In this document: one piece after another, positions 19,024 to 27,133 of the stretch
Position numbering within the stretch: the stretch's first letter is position 1
How the letters are laid out: each line of letters begins with the position of its first letter
From: Candidatus Coatesiibacteriota bacterium
Lineage (GTDB): Bacteria > JAFGND01
Length of the DNA: 52,955 nucleotides
Assembly: GCA_016927185.1 (NCBI GenBank)
Contig: JAFGND010000026.1
Span: 1 to 52,955, forward strand
Reading direction: 5' to 3'
The notes under the pieces: model-generated
What the model saw: only the letters and a program-made list of their open reading frames with translations
Told to the model about the DNA's origin: nothing
The model's database searches: none
Made by a program: the position numbers and the translations under genes

Positions 19024-19051
19024 AAGAGGGGTAGAGTTTGCCAACCCTCTT
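19024..19051 (-). terminator. Rho-independent terminator of the tldD-to-Spy operon
   Basis: The arms AAGAGGG (19024-19030) and CCCTCTT (19045-19051) pair over 7 bases with a 14-base loop. On the minus strand a run of seven T residues follows immediately. It lies 11 bases past the stop of the gene ending at 19063. The opposite side is also T-rich (CTTTTTT), so it may work in both directions, but no plus-strand gene approaches it. Confidence 0.72.
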
Positions 19052-19062
19052 CTTTTTTATTT

Positions 19063-19794
19063 TTACCTAGTATCTTTTTTGGGGTCTCCAAAATCCTTTT
19101 TATCTGCTTGTGGCATCTCATTTTTATGATTCATGAATCTTTGATTTGGTCTTCCCCATCTTTTTTCCATTGGATTAAAATCTCTTTTTTCTTGTCTGTT
19201 CATAAGCCAGCGTTTCAGGAAAGGTCTATTCATCCTGTTATCTTCCAGCCTGTTCTGGATTTTTCCTTTTCCAAGCATTCCCTGCATAAGTCTCTGCATT
19301 ATGAATGCTCTCTGCTCTGGCATAAGAATCTTTGATGCAGCTATTACATGCTTCATTTTTAATTTATCAAGATCTGCTTCCAGTTTTGCTTTTTCATCAA
19401 TTATAGGATCAATCTTTGCCTGATCAGGATTTTCAGCTTTCAGCTCTTCAAAAATTGCTTTCTGCTTTTCACCTATTTTTTTCCTTGTTTCTTCACTTTC
19501 CTTTAGAAAACTATCCATTAAATCCTTTAATTTGGTTCTCTGCTCTTTATTCAAAGGTGATGGAGTATCCTTTTTGTCTATGCCTCCCAGATCTTGCATA
19601 AAAGGCATCATTTCAGGAGGATGCATCCTTTGATTATGCCTGAAAAAGCCTAGAACTGTTATTAAAACAACAAGATTAATAATGACAGAAAAAGCAAGAA
19701 CACTATAAAGAATTATATTCTTTACAGGTAGTTTCTTTTTGGGTTTAAGAAGAATTTCCTCTTCTTCTTTTTTCATTTCATCCTCAGTTTCCAT
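19063..19794 (-). CDS. Membrane-anchored Spy/CpxP-like periplasmic protein
   Basis: The 243-residue protein has an acidic/lysine-rich N-terminus and one transmembrane helix (about 26-48, NIILYSVLAFSVIINLVVLI). A long helical, charged periplasmic part follows. LNKEQRTKLKDLMDSF and later LMPEQRAFIMQRLM fit the paired LTxEQ(R) elements of Spy/CpxP/ZraP-type proteins, which form chaperone-like or metal-responsive cradles. The C-terminus is basic and rich in Arg, Asn and Met. It overlaps the upstream anti-sigma gene by 11 bases and has a good AAGGAG site. In other bacteria such proteins follow an ECF sigma/anti-sigma pair and act in envelope stress or metal response; no sigma gene is present here. 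Confidence 0.62.
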   Translation of the reverse strand: METEDEMKKEEEEILLKPKKKLPVKNIILYSVLAFSVIINLVVLITVLGFFRHNQRMHPPEMMPFMQDLGGIDKKDTPSPLNKEQRTKLKDLMDSFLKESEETRKKIGEKQKAIFEELKAENPDQAKIDPIIDEKAKLEADLDKLKMKHVIAASKILMPEQRAFIMQRLMQGMLGKGKIQNRLEDNRMNRPFLKRWLMNRQEKRDFNPMEKRWGRPNQRFMNHKNEMPQADKKDFGDPKKDTR

Positions 19795-20227
19795 TTCTTT
19801 CTCCTTCTTCTGTTTGAGAATTACTTGAGCAGGTTAAAATATAATTATCTTCATAGTTCTTTAGGGGGGAGTAAATGTCCTCTACATAAGTGGAAGTTTT
19901 TTCTGGCTTGATTATTTCGGAGAATTTCTCACCAAGATAATATCCACTAATGCTTCCTGAAACAAGAATGAAGAAACTTGCTGCAATTTTTAACCATACT
20001 GGCAATTCCATTTTTATCTGCTTTTTCACAAGTCTTGAAAGTGGTATTTCAACAACAGGACCCTGACTGATTTCATTCATCGAGCTGTTCAACAAATTCA
20101 ATTGCTTCAGGAAATTGCTGCATGAACTACACTTTTCAAGATGACTATTCAGCATCTGCAATTCTTCAGGTTTTATTTCTTTATCGAAGCTCTTGCTTAT
20201 AAGCAATTCGAAATCTTTGCAATCCAA
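19784..20227 (-). CDS. Anti-sigma factor-like zinc-finger membrane protein (zf-HC2)
   Basis: The protein has about 147 residues from the preferred start, a TTG at 20227 placed five bases after an AAAGGAG site. An upstream TTG at 20242 would sit before that site. Cys3, His29, Cys33 and Cys36 (HLEKCSSC) form the HxxxCxxC zinc-binding anti-sigma domain. A single transmembrane helix follows (WLKIAASFFILVSGSISGYYL), then a short acidic tail. Family members hold an ECF sigma factor at the membrane until released. No sigma gene precedes it; the neighbour is a GT-C membrane protein, 51 bases away. It overlaps the Spy-like gene by 11 bases, so the two are co-expressed. Confidence 0.68.
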   Translation of the reverse strand: MDCKDFELLISKSFDKEIKPEELQMLNSHLEKCSSCSNFLKQLNLLNSSMNEISQGPVVEIPLSRLVKKQIKMELPVWLKIAASFFILVSGSISGYYLGEKFSEIIKPEKTSTYVEDIYSPLKNYEDNYILTCSSNSQTEEGERNGN

Positions 20228-20278
20228 AATATCTCCTTTCAATATTAATACAAAAACAAAATGAAAAACTCGCGCGTG

Positions 20279-21922
20279 TTATTTGATTTTAAAAATAACC
20301 ATTTCTCCATTAGTGGCAAGCTTTTCCAGTCTTTCCTGATATAATAAATCCCTGTACCAGCCAGGAAAAAGGATGAAATAATCTGCCTTGAATTTGATTG
20401 TATCTTTTCTGTACTTTTTGAAAAAAATCCTGCTTTCCTCTGTCTCTCCCGTAAGTATTTCCCAGATCTTGTCATGATTGTGAATAATGGGAATCAATTC
20501 AGGTGCAGTTAATCCAGTAATATCAATTATAAACCTGTCCGTCATGAAACTTATTGCTCCTACGTCATGACAAATAAGATAAGCATCTTTATCAATATGC
20601 TCATTTACCCATTCTGCAGTCTTGATATGATTGTTTCTTATCCATGCTCCTTCGTTAAAAAGAAAATCCTTGTTTCTTGCCAGATTATGAACAAGAAGAA
20701 ATATGGTAATTATATATGCACCATTTAAAACTAATCCAGCATCTTCCTTCTTGTAAAACAAGAAATAGCATAAGAATGCTGCAATAATACCCATGAAATA
20801 CAATAAACCTGAAATCCAGATGGATGCAGCAACAAGAAGAATTGAAAGAAATATCATGAAAAAAATCTTTGATTTTCCTTTTTCATTCTCCATGAGTCTG
20901 AAGGCAAAAAAAGAAGCAATATAAAAAAATGACAGGTATGGTATCAAATATCTTCCATGGTGATATAGTCTTGGCAGTCTTATATATAGAAAGATAGATA
21001 TAATTAAAGGAAGTAGTGAAAAAATCAATATAATCGGACTTTTCTTTTGCTTTATCATTAGAAATAATGATATTATATAAAAGGGAAGTAAGAAAAAGGG
21101 AATTGAAAAGGGCTTTTTACCCAGATCTCCTTCAGCATTGCCCCTTAAAAAGAAATCAACTACTGATTTCAAAAAAATCATCTTAGGCTGCAAACCATAA
21201 AATACAGCTTTGGCATAACTTGTTGCAGGGACAAAGGAATTGGTCTTGAAATAATAGAAAAAGGATATTACAATAAATCCCACTAAAAAAATAATATATG
21301 GTTTTAAAAGTACAATTGATTTATTCCTGATAGCTTCGATTATTCTCAATATCAAAAGAAGTAAAATCAGAAGTATCATTTCTGCCCTTGATAAAACAAG
21401 ACAGATAAGTAAAATCCCTTTCAAATGTAAATTTCTATTTTCTGAAATTTCAAGATATAATATTATGCTTAGCAAAGCCAGAGACAAGGAAGTTTCCATT
21501 CCTGAAAAAGCAGACCACAGGAAATGCCAATCAAGAGATAGTATTATGCATAGTAACCAGATATCTGACTTTCTTAATTCCACTATCTTTTTCTTGCTTA
21601 TTTCATTTAAGAATAAATAGGAAAAGTATAAGAATAAAACATGACTCAATCCTCCTATCAAATAAGCAGAAACAACAAAAGATCTTGATAAAAAAGTAAA
21701 TAGAGCCAACATAATAGAAAATAAGGGAGCAGTTGAACTGGCAACAAAAACCTCCTTGTGAAAGGAAATCGTTCCATATTTCAACAGGTTATCTGCAATC
21801 TTGAAATGTATATAGGTATCATCCAGAGGAAATGCATGAGGATAATTAAGAAGAAGATTTAAACCATAACCTAGATAAGGAAGAAAGCAGATTAATAAAA
21901 GTAGATAAACTTTTCTTTGCAA
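20279..21922 (-). CDS. Polytopic GT-C-type glycosyltransferase-like membrane protein
   Basis: The 547-residue protein has about ten or more predicted transmembrane helices and a large hydrophilic C-terminus (about 430-547). The first extracytoplasmic loop carries PLDDTYIHFKIADNLLKYG (about 31-49), then SSTAPLFSIMLAL. This is the Asp-Asp pattern of GT-C enzymes that use polyprenyl-phosphate sugars. It probably moves a sugar onto a lipid-linked or surface acceptor outside the cytoplasmic membrane; donor and acceptor are unknown. The start is TTG at 21922, 3 bases past the preceding stop. The last 8 bases before the following gap contain CGCGCG, a rare GC-rich patch in this window. Confidence 0.65.
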   Translation of the reverse strand: MQRKVYLLLLICFLPYLGYGLNLLLNYPHAFPLDDTYIHFKIADNLLKYGTISFHKEVFVASSTAPLFSIMLALFTFLSRSFVVSAYLIGGLSHVLFLYFSYLFLNEISKKKIVELRKSDIWLLCIILSLDWHFLWSAFSGMETSLSLALLSIILYLEISENRNLHLKGILLICLVLSRAEMILLILLLLILRIIEAIRNKSIVLLKPYIIFLVGFIVISFFYYFKTNSFVPATSYAKAVFYGLQPKMIFLKSVVDFFLRGNAEGDLGKKPFSIPFFLLPFYIISLFLMIKQKKSPIILIFSLLPLIISIFLYIRLPRLYHHGRYLIPYLSFFYIASFFAFRLMENEKGKSKIFFMIFLSILLVAASIWISGLLYFMGIIAAFLCYFLFYKKEDAGLVLNGAYIITIFLLVHNLARNKDFLFNEGAWIRNNHIKTAEWVNEHIDKDAYLICHDVGAISFMTDRFIIDITGLTAPELIPIIHNHDKIWEILTGETEESRIFFKKYRKDTIKFKADYFILFPGWYRDLLYQERLEKLATNGEMVIFKIK

Positions 21923-21925
21923 ATT

Positions 21926-23089
21926 CTATTTCTTTTTTGGTTCAACCTTTTTATCAGGTTCTCCTTCTGTCTCCTGATTCCTGACTAATTGGATCAAGTA
22001 CTCATCATTTGATTCTACAAGCTTGTCAAGATATATTTTAGCTGCATCATCCTGGGATTTCTCCGTGAAAACTTCATACAAATTGTAATACGCATATGGA
22101 TGTGATAATTTCTTCAGTCCTTCCAGCGCATCGTCATTCTTTAGTTTTTCAGCTTTTGCTATCAAATACAACATAGTATAATAATTTATTTGATATGCAG
22201 GTTCATTTGGATCCTTCTTCATTGCATCAGCAAATCTCTCTGAAGCTTTCTTGTAATCCTTTCTCAGGAAGAAAGATAAACCTGCCAGATTGAGATTAAC
22301 TGCATCAGTTTCCGGTAATCCTTTGACAAGTCCTTCAAATTTATCAATATTATTGATTCTCAAACAAATAGAAGCTCCTAATATCTGGGCTTCTTTTGTA
22401 GGATTTTTTATTTTCTCCCAGTATACCCATGCATCTTTGTAATTCCCTTTCTTATAAAGAATTAAGGCCATTGCAAATAAATATATATCTGCATCTTCTG
22501 GAGGAGAACTCAAGAAAGACTTCAATCCTTCTATTTGTTTGTCACTTGGCAATTTATCTGCTGTAACCTCTCTTGTAAGAAGCATATTTCTTTCTGTCCC
22601 TTTTCTTTCTGAAGATACCCTTTCTGATGCACTTCTTGATACATTAGCCAGTCTTGGAATTTTAATAGAGGATTTCACTGGAGCAACCAATTGAAATACA
22701 ACTTCTTCCTTTTTGGGAGTCTTCTTCAGGAAAAACCTTACTAAATAATAACCTCCTACTACAAGTATTAAAACTCCGATTATCAAACCTGCAATCTTCA
22801 GAATTTTAGGTATAATACTTGGTTTTGAAGGAAGAACATAATCCTCTTCTTCCTCCTCTTCGTTTTCCCGTTTTGTTTCATGCTTTCTTGAAACAACTCT
22901 TTCTTCATCTGCTTCCCTCTCTTCAGCCTCCAATTTTGTCTTTCTCCTAGGCGCTTGAGGTGCAACCACTTCTATTTGTTCTCTGGATTCCAAAGGAGAA
23001 GACGGAAGCATTTCAAGGCAATATCTGCATTTAATTGCATCTTTCTTAATTTTTTCACCACAATATGGACATATCTTATATTCTTCCAT
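21926..23089 (-). CDS. Zinc-ribbon, single-helix membrane protein with TPR-like C-terminus
   Basis: The 387-residue protein begins with a zinc ribbon: C7/C10 (CPYC) and C21/C24 (CRYC). A long, strongly charged Glu/Arg/Lys linker follows (about 35-90). A transmembrane helix lies at about 96-117 (ILKIAGLIIGVLILVVGGYYLVRF). About 200 residues of TPR-like helices complete the protein (YKKGNYKDAWVYWEKI, LAGLSFFLRKDYKKASERF, AMKKDPNEPAYQINYYTMLY). The ribbon should face the cytoplasm and the TPR part the periplasm. The ATG has a TGGAGG site. I recognise the architecture, which recurs in this window (33787-35478 and 49512-50399), but not the function. Confidence 0.6.
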   Translation of the reverse strand: MEEYKICPYCGEKIKKDAIKCRYCLEMLPSSPLESREQIEVVAPQAPRRKTKLEAEEREADEERVVSRKHETKRENEEEEEEDYVLPSKPSIIPKILKIAGLIIGVLILVVGGYYLVRFFLKKTPKKEEVVFQLVAPVKSSIKIPRLANVSRSASERVSSERKGTERNMLLTREVTADKLPSDKQIEGLKSFLSSPPEDADIYLFAMALILYKKGNYKDAWVYWEKIKNPTKEAQILGASICLRINNIDKFEGLVKGLPETDAVNLNLAGLSFFLRKDYKKASERFADAMKKDPNEPAYQINYYTMLYLIAKAEKLKNDDALEGLKKLSHPYAYYNLYEVFTEKSQDDAAKIYLDKLVESNDEYLIQLVRNQETEGEPDKKVEPKKK

Positions 23090-23102
23090 AAATCCTCCAG
23101 GA

Positions 23103-23843
23103 CTATAAATTCACATATGCAATTTTCGGCATATGAGCTTTATGTCCATTTCTTTTTATCAAATCATGAATCCTGTCTAATATCATATCAGATGGTTTAT
23201 CTGCTCTCTCCTTGTTAAGGTATTTCAAGGCATGCTCCATATCTGCATAATTCAAGCCAATCTCACCTTCATCAGTCTGACCATGCCATAAACCAGCACT
23301 TGGCTGCTTCTCAATTATAGATTTGGGTATATCTAGCTCTTTTGCAATAGCATAAACCTCACTTTTATATAAGTCTCCTAAAGGCATTATATCACACCCA
23401 CCATCTCCATATTTAGTATAATAGCCTAATTGAAGTTCCACTTTATTCCCTGTTCCAATAACAAGATATCTTCTTCTGTTTGCCCAATAATAGAGAACAA
23501 TCATCCTTAATCTTGGTTTTAAATTGTTTGCTGTAAGTTTATTCTCTGGAACATTATCATGTTCCATTAATCTCAAAATGCTTTTATAGAAATCCTTGAT
23601 ATCAATTACAATAGTCTCAATATCAAAATTTTCTGCTACAAGTAATGCATCTTCCCTGTCTTTGAGATTACTTTCACATGGAAGTATAAGACCTAATGTA
23701 CTGGAGGGAGCTACTTGTTTTGCCAAGACTGCAGCTACTGAACTGTCTATTCCTCCACTCATACCTAAAACAAATCCATTTGAACCACTATCTTTCAAAG
23801 CATTTGCCATAAATGTTTGTATTGATCCTATTATTTCCTTCAT
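23103..23843 (-). CDS. nadE: NH3-dependent NAD(+) synthetase
   Basis: The 246-residue protein lacks a glutaminase domain, so it is the ammonia-dependent type. The ATP-pyrophosphatase loop is GMSGGIDSSVAAVLAK (27-42). TGNKVELQLGYYTKYGDGGCDIMP (in parts: GTGNKVE, LGYYTKYGDG) and PSAGLWHGQTDEGEIG are the NAD synthetase signatures for binding deamido-NAD and closing the active site. It catalyses the last step of NAD synthesis, from deamido-NAD, ATP and ammonia. A GGGGATAAAGC site precedes the ATG. It sits in the middle of the 28489-19063 operon, 13-14 bases from both neighbours. Confidence 0.95.
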   Translation of the reverse strand: MKEIIGSIQTFMANALKDSGSNGFVLGMSGGIDSSVAAVLAKQVAPSSTLGLILPCESNLKDREDALLVAENFDIETIVIDIKDFYKSILRLMEHDNVPENKLTANNLKPRLRMIVLYYWANRRRYLVIGTGNKVELQLGYYTKYGDGGCDIMPLGDLYKSEVYAIAKELDIPKSIIEKQPSAGLWHGQTDEGEIGLNYADMEHALKYLNKERADKPSDMILDRIHDLIKRNGHKAHMPKIAYVNL

Positions 23844-23857
23844 GCTTTATCCCCTTA

Positions 23858-24985
23858 CTAAATTCTACTCAGCGTATCTTGCAATACACTTACAAGATTT
23901 TTGTCAAGCGCATTTAATGAATATTCGTTTATTGCTACTAAAGAAGCATTCTTTCCAATTCTTACTCTTAAATCTTTATCCCTAACAAGATTTATGGTCT
24001 TTTCAACAAATTCATCTAAATCATTTGCCTTAAATCCAGTTAAACCATCTTCTATCAAATAAGAAACCTCTCCATTATTGCTTGCAACAACAGCAAGTCC
24101 AGACGAAAGATATTCAAATACCTTGGTTGGACTTTTACTCCACGCCCATGGTGATTGCTGTATCAATGGAAATAAACCTATATCAAAACTCTGAAGTAAA
24201 GATGGAACCTCTTCATATTTCACTTGAGGAATAACAGAAATAGGCAAGTCACTGTAAATCGTATTTATGCAGTTTTTTACATATTTCATGAATATTCCAC
24301 CGCCTACCAGAACTAGTTCAGTATTCTGGCATTCTTTATAGACTTTCTCAAAAACCTCAAGAATAAACAGGACATTATGATAAATCTGTTCTCCCCATAC
24401 TATTCCTACCCATCCCAGCTTCACTATGTTATCATTATTTCTGTATTCCTTGCATGGGAATCTGTCACTATCCATTCCTGTCGGAACAAGAAAGGTTTTT
24501 GAATTCCATTGTGTAAGGAAATCTTTGAGAAAGTGGCTTGCAGCAATGCATGTACTAGCATTTTCTGATATTCTTTTTGTAGCCTGCAAGTAATTAGAAG
24601 TTCCAAAAACAAACTTATTGATCCAGTGATTTTGAAAAAAAACAGATAATTCAATATCATAGTCATCATAATCAAAGACATATGGATAATTTCTATATCT
24701 GTTTAGAAGAATAGTAGATGCTGAATGATAATGTATTTTCTGAAGGTAAATAAGCCTTTTTTCATTCTTCAGGGCTTTGTAAGCTTTCAGGTTAAGATTT
24801 ATCCTGCTGCATAAATCAAGATTCCACATTTCCTCTTCAGAAAGATTCTTTGCCAGATCCTGCTTGTAACTCAATACTTCTGTATCAAATCCATGCTTTT
24901 CTTTAAGTATCCTGGCAAAGTGATAACATCGAACCCTGGTATGAGGAAGTTCATAACCACTTATACCTATAAAAGTAATTTTCAC
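23858..24985 (-). CDS. Glycosyltransferase family 4-like (group 1) enzyme
   Basis: A 375-residue GT-B protein without membrane helices. The N-terminal half begins ITFIGISGYELPHTRVRCYHFARIL and contains an FDYDDYD segment seen in some group 1 transferases. The C-terminal donor-binding half has IVKLGWVGI, TELVLVGGG, a glutamate-bearing FDIGLFPLIQQSPWAWSK, and FEYLSSGLAVVASNNGE (the E-x7-E region of GT4). It likely adds a hexose from a nucleotide sugar to a surface glycan or glycolipid. The start is GTG at 24985, 6 bases after the sppA stop; no better start is visible. Confidence 0.8.
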   Translation of the reverse strand: MKITFIGISGYELPHTRVRCYHFARILKEKHGFDTEVLSYKQDLAKNLSEEEMWNLDLCSRINLNLKAYKALKNEKRLIYLQKIHYHSASTILLNRYRNYPYVFDYDDYDIELSVFFQNHWINKFVFGTSNYLQATKRISENASTCIAASHFLKDFLTQWNSKTFLVPTGMDSDRFPCKEYRNNDNIVKLGWVGIVWGEQIYHNVLFILEVFEKVYKECQNTELVLVGGGIFMKYVKNCINTIYSDLPISVIPQVKYEEVPSLLQSFDIGLFPLIQQSPWAWSKSPTKVFEYLSSGLAVVASNNGEVSYLIEDGLTGFKANDLDEFVEKTINLVRDKDLRVRIGKNASLVAINEYSLNALDKNLVSVLQDTLSRI

Positions 24986-24991
24986 TTCAAA

Positions 24992-25864
24992 TTAATGCAT
25001 TCTGTACAAAATTTCTATCCTTGAATTAGACAAATTATCAAGTTTCTGATCAACATCTTCCATATCAAACCAGAGCTTCTTTGGTTTTTTATAATACTTT
25101 ACAGATGCTTCTTTTTTCAAATTCGCTTCCTTCTTTGCCAAATCTATCGCATCTTCATAAGTACCAAGCTCATCAACAAAATTATACTTTTTTGCCTGTC
25201 TTCCAGTGAAAATTCTTCCATCAGCATATTGCTTTACAAATCCTTTTGAAAGATTTCTTCCTTTTGATACAACTTCTATGAATTGCTCATAAACATCAGT
25301 TACTGTTTCAAGCAGCAGTTTTTTTTCCGCTTCCTCCATAGGTCTGAATGGAGACATTATATCTTTGTAAGCTGAACTCTTTATAGGTTCTACTTTAACA
25401 CCGATCTTATCCATTATGGGACTTATATCATAATGTAGCAGTATAACACCTATACTTCCTGTCAATGTTCCAGGATTTGCCACAATCTTATCACATGCAC
25501 ATGCTATATAATATCCACCTGAAGCTGAGACAGTACCCATAGTTGCTATGACTTTTTTCCCTGACTTCCTCAGTTTTAATATACTCTCATAGATTTCCTG
25601 TGATGGTGCTACGCCCCCTCCCGGACTATCAATACGAATAACAACTGCCTTTACGCTTTTCTTCTTTCTTATGTTTTCTAGTGTTTTTAAAACAAAATTG
25701 ACATTCCTTATCTCACTTTTAATTTCCACTACAGCAACCTGTTCGAATCCAAATGAGCCATCGGACTTGGATAGTGATGCTATGGCAATTGTTATGCTCA
25801 GCAGTGTAGTGAGGACAAGGAAAACAATGATAACAGTCAGTACAATTTTACCAGTTTTACTCAT
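24992..25864 (-). CDS. sppA: Signal peptide peptidase SppA, short (36K-type) form
   Basis: The 290-residue protein has an N-terminal membrane anchor (about 7-30) and one S49 peptidase domain. The nucleophile is Ser115 in VSASGGYY, and the general base is Lys167 in SSAYKDIMSPFRP. The 52-residue spacing equals that of Bacillus SppA. IDSPGGGVAPSQEIY and the TLTGSIGV strand complete the active-site surroundings. It degrades cleaved signal peptides and other membrane-bound peptides on the outer face of the membrane. A GGGAGTGAAATT stretch precedes the ATG. It lies directly after pmbA (11-base gap), placing two proteolytic systems in one operon. Confidence 0.93.
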   Translation of the reverse strand: MSKTGKIVLTVIIVFLVLTTLLSITIAIASLSKSDGSFGFEQVAVVEIKSEIRNVNFVLKTLENIRKKKSVKAVVIRIDSPGGGVAPSQEIYESILKLRKSGKKVIATMGTVSASGGYYIACACDKIVANPGTLTGSIGVILLHYDISPIMDKIGVKVEPIKSSAYKDIMSPFRPMEEAEKKLLLETVTDVYEQFIEVVSKGRNLSKGFVKQYADGRIFTGRQAKKYNFVDELGTYEDAIDLAKKEANLKKEASVKYYKKPKKLWFDMEDVDQKLDNLSNSRIEILYRMH

Positions 25865-25875
25865 AATTTCACTCC

Positions 25876-27123
25876 CTAGTTTAAGGTATCTATGTTCATT
25901 TTTATAACAAAAGGATTAGATGGATAATATGGAATCATTTTTTCACTTGAACATCCCAGGAAATCCTCATTAAACATCTTGAAGAAATTACCACTGATCT
26001 GAATCTGTGGAAGTCTTCCTGAAATCATACCATTCTTATACAAAAAAGCCAGTTGCACTGGTGTTGCAAAATCACCTTTGTCCGTATATGCTCCACCAGA
26101 AGCAACTACTGGAATTATTGCTTCGTTACCTCCTAGGATCTCTTTCAATCTTTTATCATTTGGTTTTATATTTATATGACTGAATTCTATCTTCGGATTT
26201 TCCATGTAAGTTCTATAACCATTAGCAGTAGATTTCTTCTTGAATCTAGCTGCTGTTGCCAAATCCAAGGCTACATTTTTTACTACACCACAGGATATTA
26301 CATCTAAATCATTTTCATCTCTAATCATGCCTTCCATATCAAAAGGATTTACAATACCATATTCAGGCATCAGATTTGAATCTACTATTGAAAGGCTTTT
26401 ATTAAAAACCTGCTCCCCAATCTTCCCTGAAAGCATTGATGTTTTTTCAAAATAACGTTTTCCATCCAGAGACTGCATGAAAAAATCAAGCAGCATTTTC
26501 TGCATACCATCATCTACTAGAATTACCGGATATACTCCGGATTTCAAATTCTGCTTACTCTTGTACACTGAGAATAAGTCCTCTATATGTTTCAGAAATT
26601 GATTGAGTTTTATGTCAGAACCGGATGAATAATCAATATAACCATCCATTATGTTAGATCCGCCCTTCTCCTTGAAAAAAAGTACAAAGTAAAACATCTG
26701 ATGATTTTCGTATAATGAAAGATTCAAATCATTCTCGAGGAGTTTGCTTTCTAAATTTGTAACAGCTATTCCATTGAACAGGTAATCTGGATATTTCTGA
26801 GTTAACTCATTCAGGACATTTTCGCAAATATCATTAAGTTCTTTCAAACTAAGGTTTTCATATCCTTCTGCGAAATCCTTGAAGTATGTATTGTTGGCAG
26901 GTAGTTCATATTCATATCTGAGTCCATAATCCATGTTTTCTTCTGCCCTTTTTATCAAGGATGGAAAATCAGTTACTCCTCTTGCAACAGCAGTCCCCAG
27001 TTTACCATTCCTGAAAATTCTTGCTGCTCTTGAAACATTCTCTTTAATCCTTGTTCCTGCAATCTTGTTTGCAGATATTTTTATTAAATGTTCACTTATT
27101 CTTAACTCAAGTTTTTCGCGCAT
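25876..27123 (-). CDS. pmbA: PmbA/TldE-type subunit of the TldD/TldE protease
   Basis: About 415 residues from the ATG at 27123, which follows AAAGGAG by five bases; the TTG six codons upstream precedes that site and is not used. The protein has the TldD/PmbA two-domain layout but no HExxH motif, as expected for the non-catalytic TldE/PmbA subunit. Recognisable segments are FRNGKLGTAVARGVTD near the N-terminus and VVASGGAYTDKGDFATPVQLAFLYKNG near the C-terminus. With TldD it forms a heterodimeric zinc protease that trims unfolded or leader peptides. The tldD stop at 27134 is 10 bases upstream of this start. Confidence 0.88.
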   Translation of the reverse strand: MREKLELRISEHLIKISANKIAGTRIKENVSRAARIFRNGKLGTAVARGVTDFPSLIKRAEENMDYGLRYEYELPANNTYFKDFAEGYENLSLKELNDICENVLNELTQKYPDYLFNGIAVTNLESKLLENDLNLSLYENHQMFYFVLFFKEKGGSNIMDGYIDYSSGSDIKLNQFLKHIEDLFSVYKSKQNLKSGVYPVILVDDGMQKMLLDFFMQSLDGKRYFEKTSMLSGKIGEQVFNKSLSIVDSNLMPEYGIVNPFDMEGMIRDENDLDVISCGVVKNVALDLATAARFKKKSTANGYRTYMENPKIEFSHINIKPNDKRLKEILGGNEAIIPVVASGGAYTDKGDFATPVQLAFLYKNGMISGRLPQIQISGNFFKMFNEDFLGCSSEKMIPYYPSNPFVIKMNIDTLN

Positions 27124-27133
27124 TATATCTCCT

